Source: Asterias amurensis (Eukaryota; Echinodermata; Asteroidea; Forcipulatida; Asteriidae). From it: DNA of 64,000 nt. How positions within the stretch are numbered: position 1 is the stretch's first letter; each line of letters opens with the position of its first letter. Made by a program: the position numbers and the translations under genes. Below, piece after piece: positions 63,701-64,000 of the stretch. The stretch covers positions 18,168,694 through 18,232,693 of the forward strand of contig NC_092656.1 in the NCBI RefSeq assembly GCF_032118995.1, read 5' to 3'. The notes under the pieces were generated by a model that saw only the letters and a list, made by a program, of their open reading frames with translations, was not told where the DNA came from and made no database searches.

Positions 63701-63956
63701 CATTACAACGAAGCTTTGTGTAATTAATTATTCAGATGAATATAAATCATTGACTATGTCTTCGTAATATAATTTAATGCACAACCAGTTTATGTTGATA
63801 CTGGAACAAGGCTGTTCGGGTTAAAATTGTTATCTTAAGATACGTCATAAGATATTTCTTGAAGTGTCTTACCAATGACAGATGTAAATAGCTCTGGGGC
63901 TGATCCTCCAATAGCCATAAAAGTTGCTCCCGCGACATCCTCGGATAGATTAAGAA
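57759..63956 (-). CDS. K+-dependent Na+/Ca2+ exchanger (SLC24/NCKX), 5' exons outside window
   Basis: Seven minus-strand exons: 63956-63873, 63524-63421, 62390-62290, 60883-60612, 60185-59916, 59107-59006 and 58081-57759; about 418 codons to the stop. Family hallmarks: alpha-1 repeat [20 protein letters not shown] with [34 protein letters not shown]; a cytosolic loop with acidic runs ([12 protein letters not shown] and DEDEEDP); [15 protein letters not shown]; alpha-2 repeat [20 protein letters not shown] with [19 protein letters not shown]; and an end in LPLCT. The Asp of GDMA corresponds to the residue linked to K+ dependence in NCKX2, so K+ co-transport is expected. The protein extrudes Ca2+ with K+ in exchange for Na+ across a plasma or organelle membrane. 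The signal segment and first membrane span lie outside the window. Closest to SLC24A2/A3/A4-type proteins; the paralogue is not settled. Confidence 0.93.
58265..58639 (+). mobile_element. MITE-A copy 4
   Basis: TTAA at both edges; core AATTCTCGTTAACGAGAATT intact; right end worn (AAGTGTATAATGGC), like copy 1. In the last NCKX intron. Confidence 0.92.
59210..59366 (-). mobile_element. MITE-B copy 18 (cut by a LINE)
   Basis: Left TTAA and about 60 bp, then fragments of the internal core (CTTGCAACTTCGATGACCAA), ending abruptly where LINE sequence starts. Confidence 0.75.
59367..59816 (+). pseudogene. LINE 3' fragment 2
   Basis: Encodes [49 protein letters not shown] and LKTHLFTQS, the same RT C-terminal type as the copy at 21695 but clearly different in sequence. 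The tail has GCGCTATATAAGC and TTATTATTATTAT. 5'-truncated and inserted into MITE-B copy 18 within an NCKX intron. Confidence 0.82.
60938..61314 (-). mobile_element. MITE-B copy 17
   Basis: TTAA at both edges; well-kept hairpin. NCKX intron, 55 bp upstream of the exon 60883-60612 acceptor. Confidence 0.93.
61997..62245. mobile_element. Hairpin MITE-H
   Basis: GGGCCCAATTTCTTGGCTCT at the left, AGAGCCATGAAATTGGGCC at the right; the interior repeats GCGCTTACGG and TAAGCGCAGAATTCGGC motifs in both directions. Ends 44 bp downstream of the donor of NCKX exon 62390-62290. Confidence 0.85.
62542..62670. mobile_element. Hairpin MITE-I
   Basis: 129 bp. GGCCGTGTCCGAAACGGCGA at the left; its inverse, with one base fewer, ends the element at GTTTCGGACACGGCC. 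Arms of about 50 bp (CTTCGGCTACAGCTACGGCT) enclose a short loop. NCKX intron. Confidence 0.88.
62863..63233 (+). mobile_element. MITE-A copy 5
   Basis: TTAA at both edges; core palindrome altered to AATTCTCGATATCGAGAATT with both sides matching. NCKX intron. Confidence 0.93.
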
Positions 63957-64000
63957 CTAAGAAATAAAACAATCAAAGTGGAATGATAAAAAAAGGTAAA

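Overview
This window is eukaryotic nuclear DNA, AT-rich, with spliced genes and dense transposon debris. Metazoan gene content (MOCS2, MRPS27, an SLC24-type exchanger, a class A GPCR), many small TTAA-flanked MITEs, tRNA-derived SINEs and an ISL2EU transposon point to a marine invertebrate deuterostome. An echinoderm is most likely, and a sea star is my best guess from the repeat style; the species is inferred, not proven.

Layout. 1-~5.7 kb: most of an ISL2EU DNA transposon, with a YqaJ-type exonuclease gene (+, cut by the window edge) facing a complete three-exon THAP/DDE transposase gene (-). 5.96-21.2 kb: the complete MOCS2 locus (+), one transcription unit encoding the small (MOCS2A) and large (MOCS2B) subunits of molybdopterin synthase, with only 20 nt between the two reading frames in the spliced message. 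Its last intron carries a young 9.5-kb Ty3/Gypsy retrotransposon fossil (11507-21038) with unusually long 2193-bp LTRs and a PNMA-like gag. 21.2-34.6 kb: no host gene found, only LINE, MITE and SINE remains and small duplications. 34.7-35.8 kb: a single-exon orphan peptide-type GPCR, followed by a 39-bp minisatellite. 44.3-54.6 kb (-): a complete nine-exon MRPS27 gene predicting 415 residues. 57.8-64 kb (-): the last seven exons of a K+-dependent Na+/Ca2+ exchanger (SLC24/NCKX) whose 5' end lies beyond the window.

The host genes are functionally unrelated: molybdenum cofactor synthesis, mitochondrial translation, peptide signalling and ion exchange. What ties the window together is its repeat landscape. 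I count about 18 copies of one TTAA-bounded MITE family (called MITE-B here) and 5 of a second (MITE-A). The two have diverged ends but share an internal core, and several further TTAA-bounded palindromic families (MITE-C, MITE-F and a short one) occur, so they look like one modular superfamily. Most introns of MRPS27 and NCKX carry at least one such insertion.

All exon boundaries were read by eye from GT/AG sites, phase and family similarity; no alignment or search was run.
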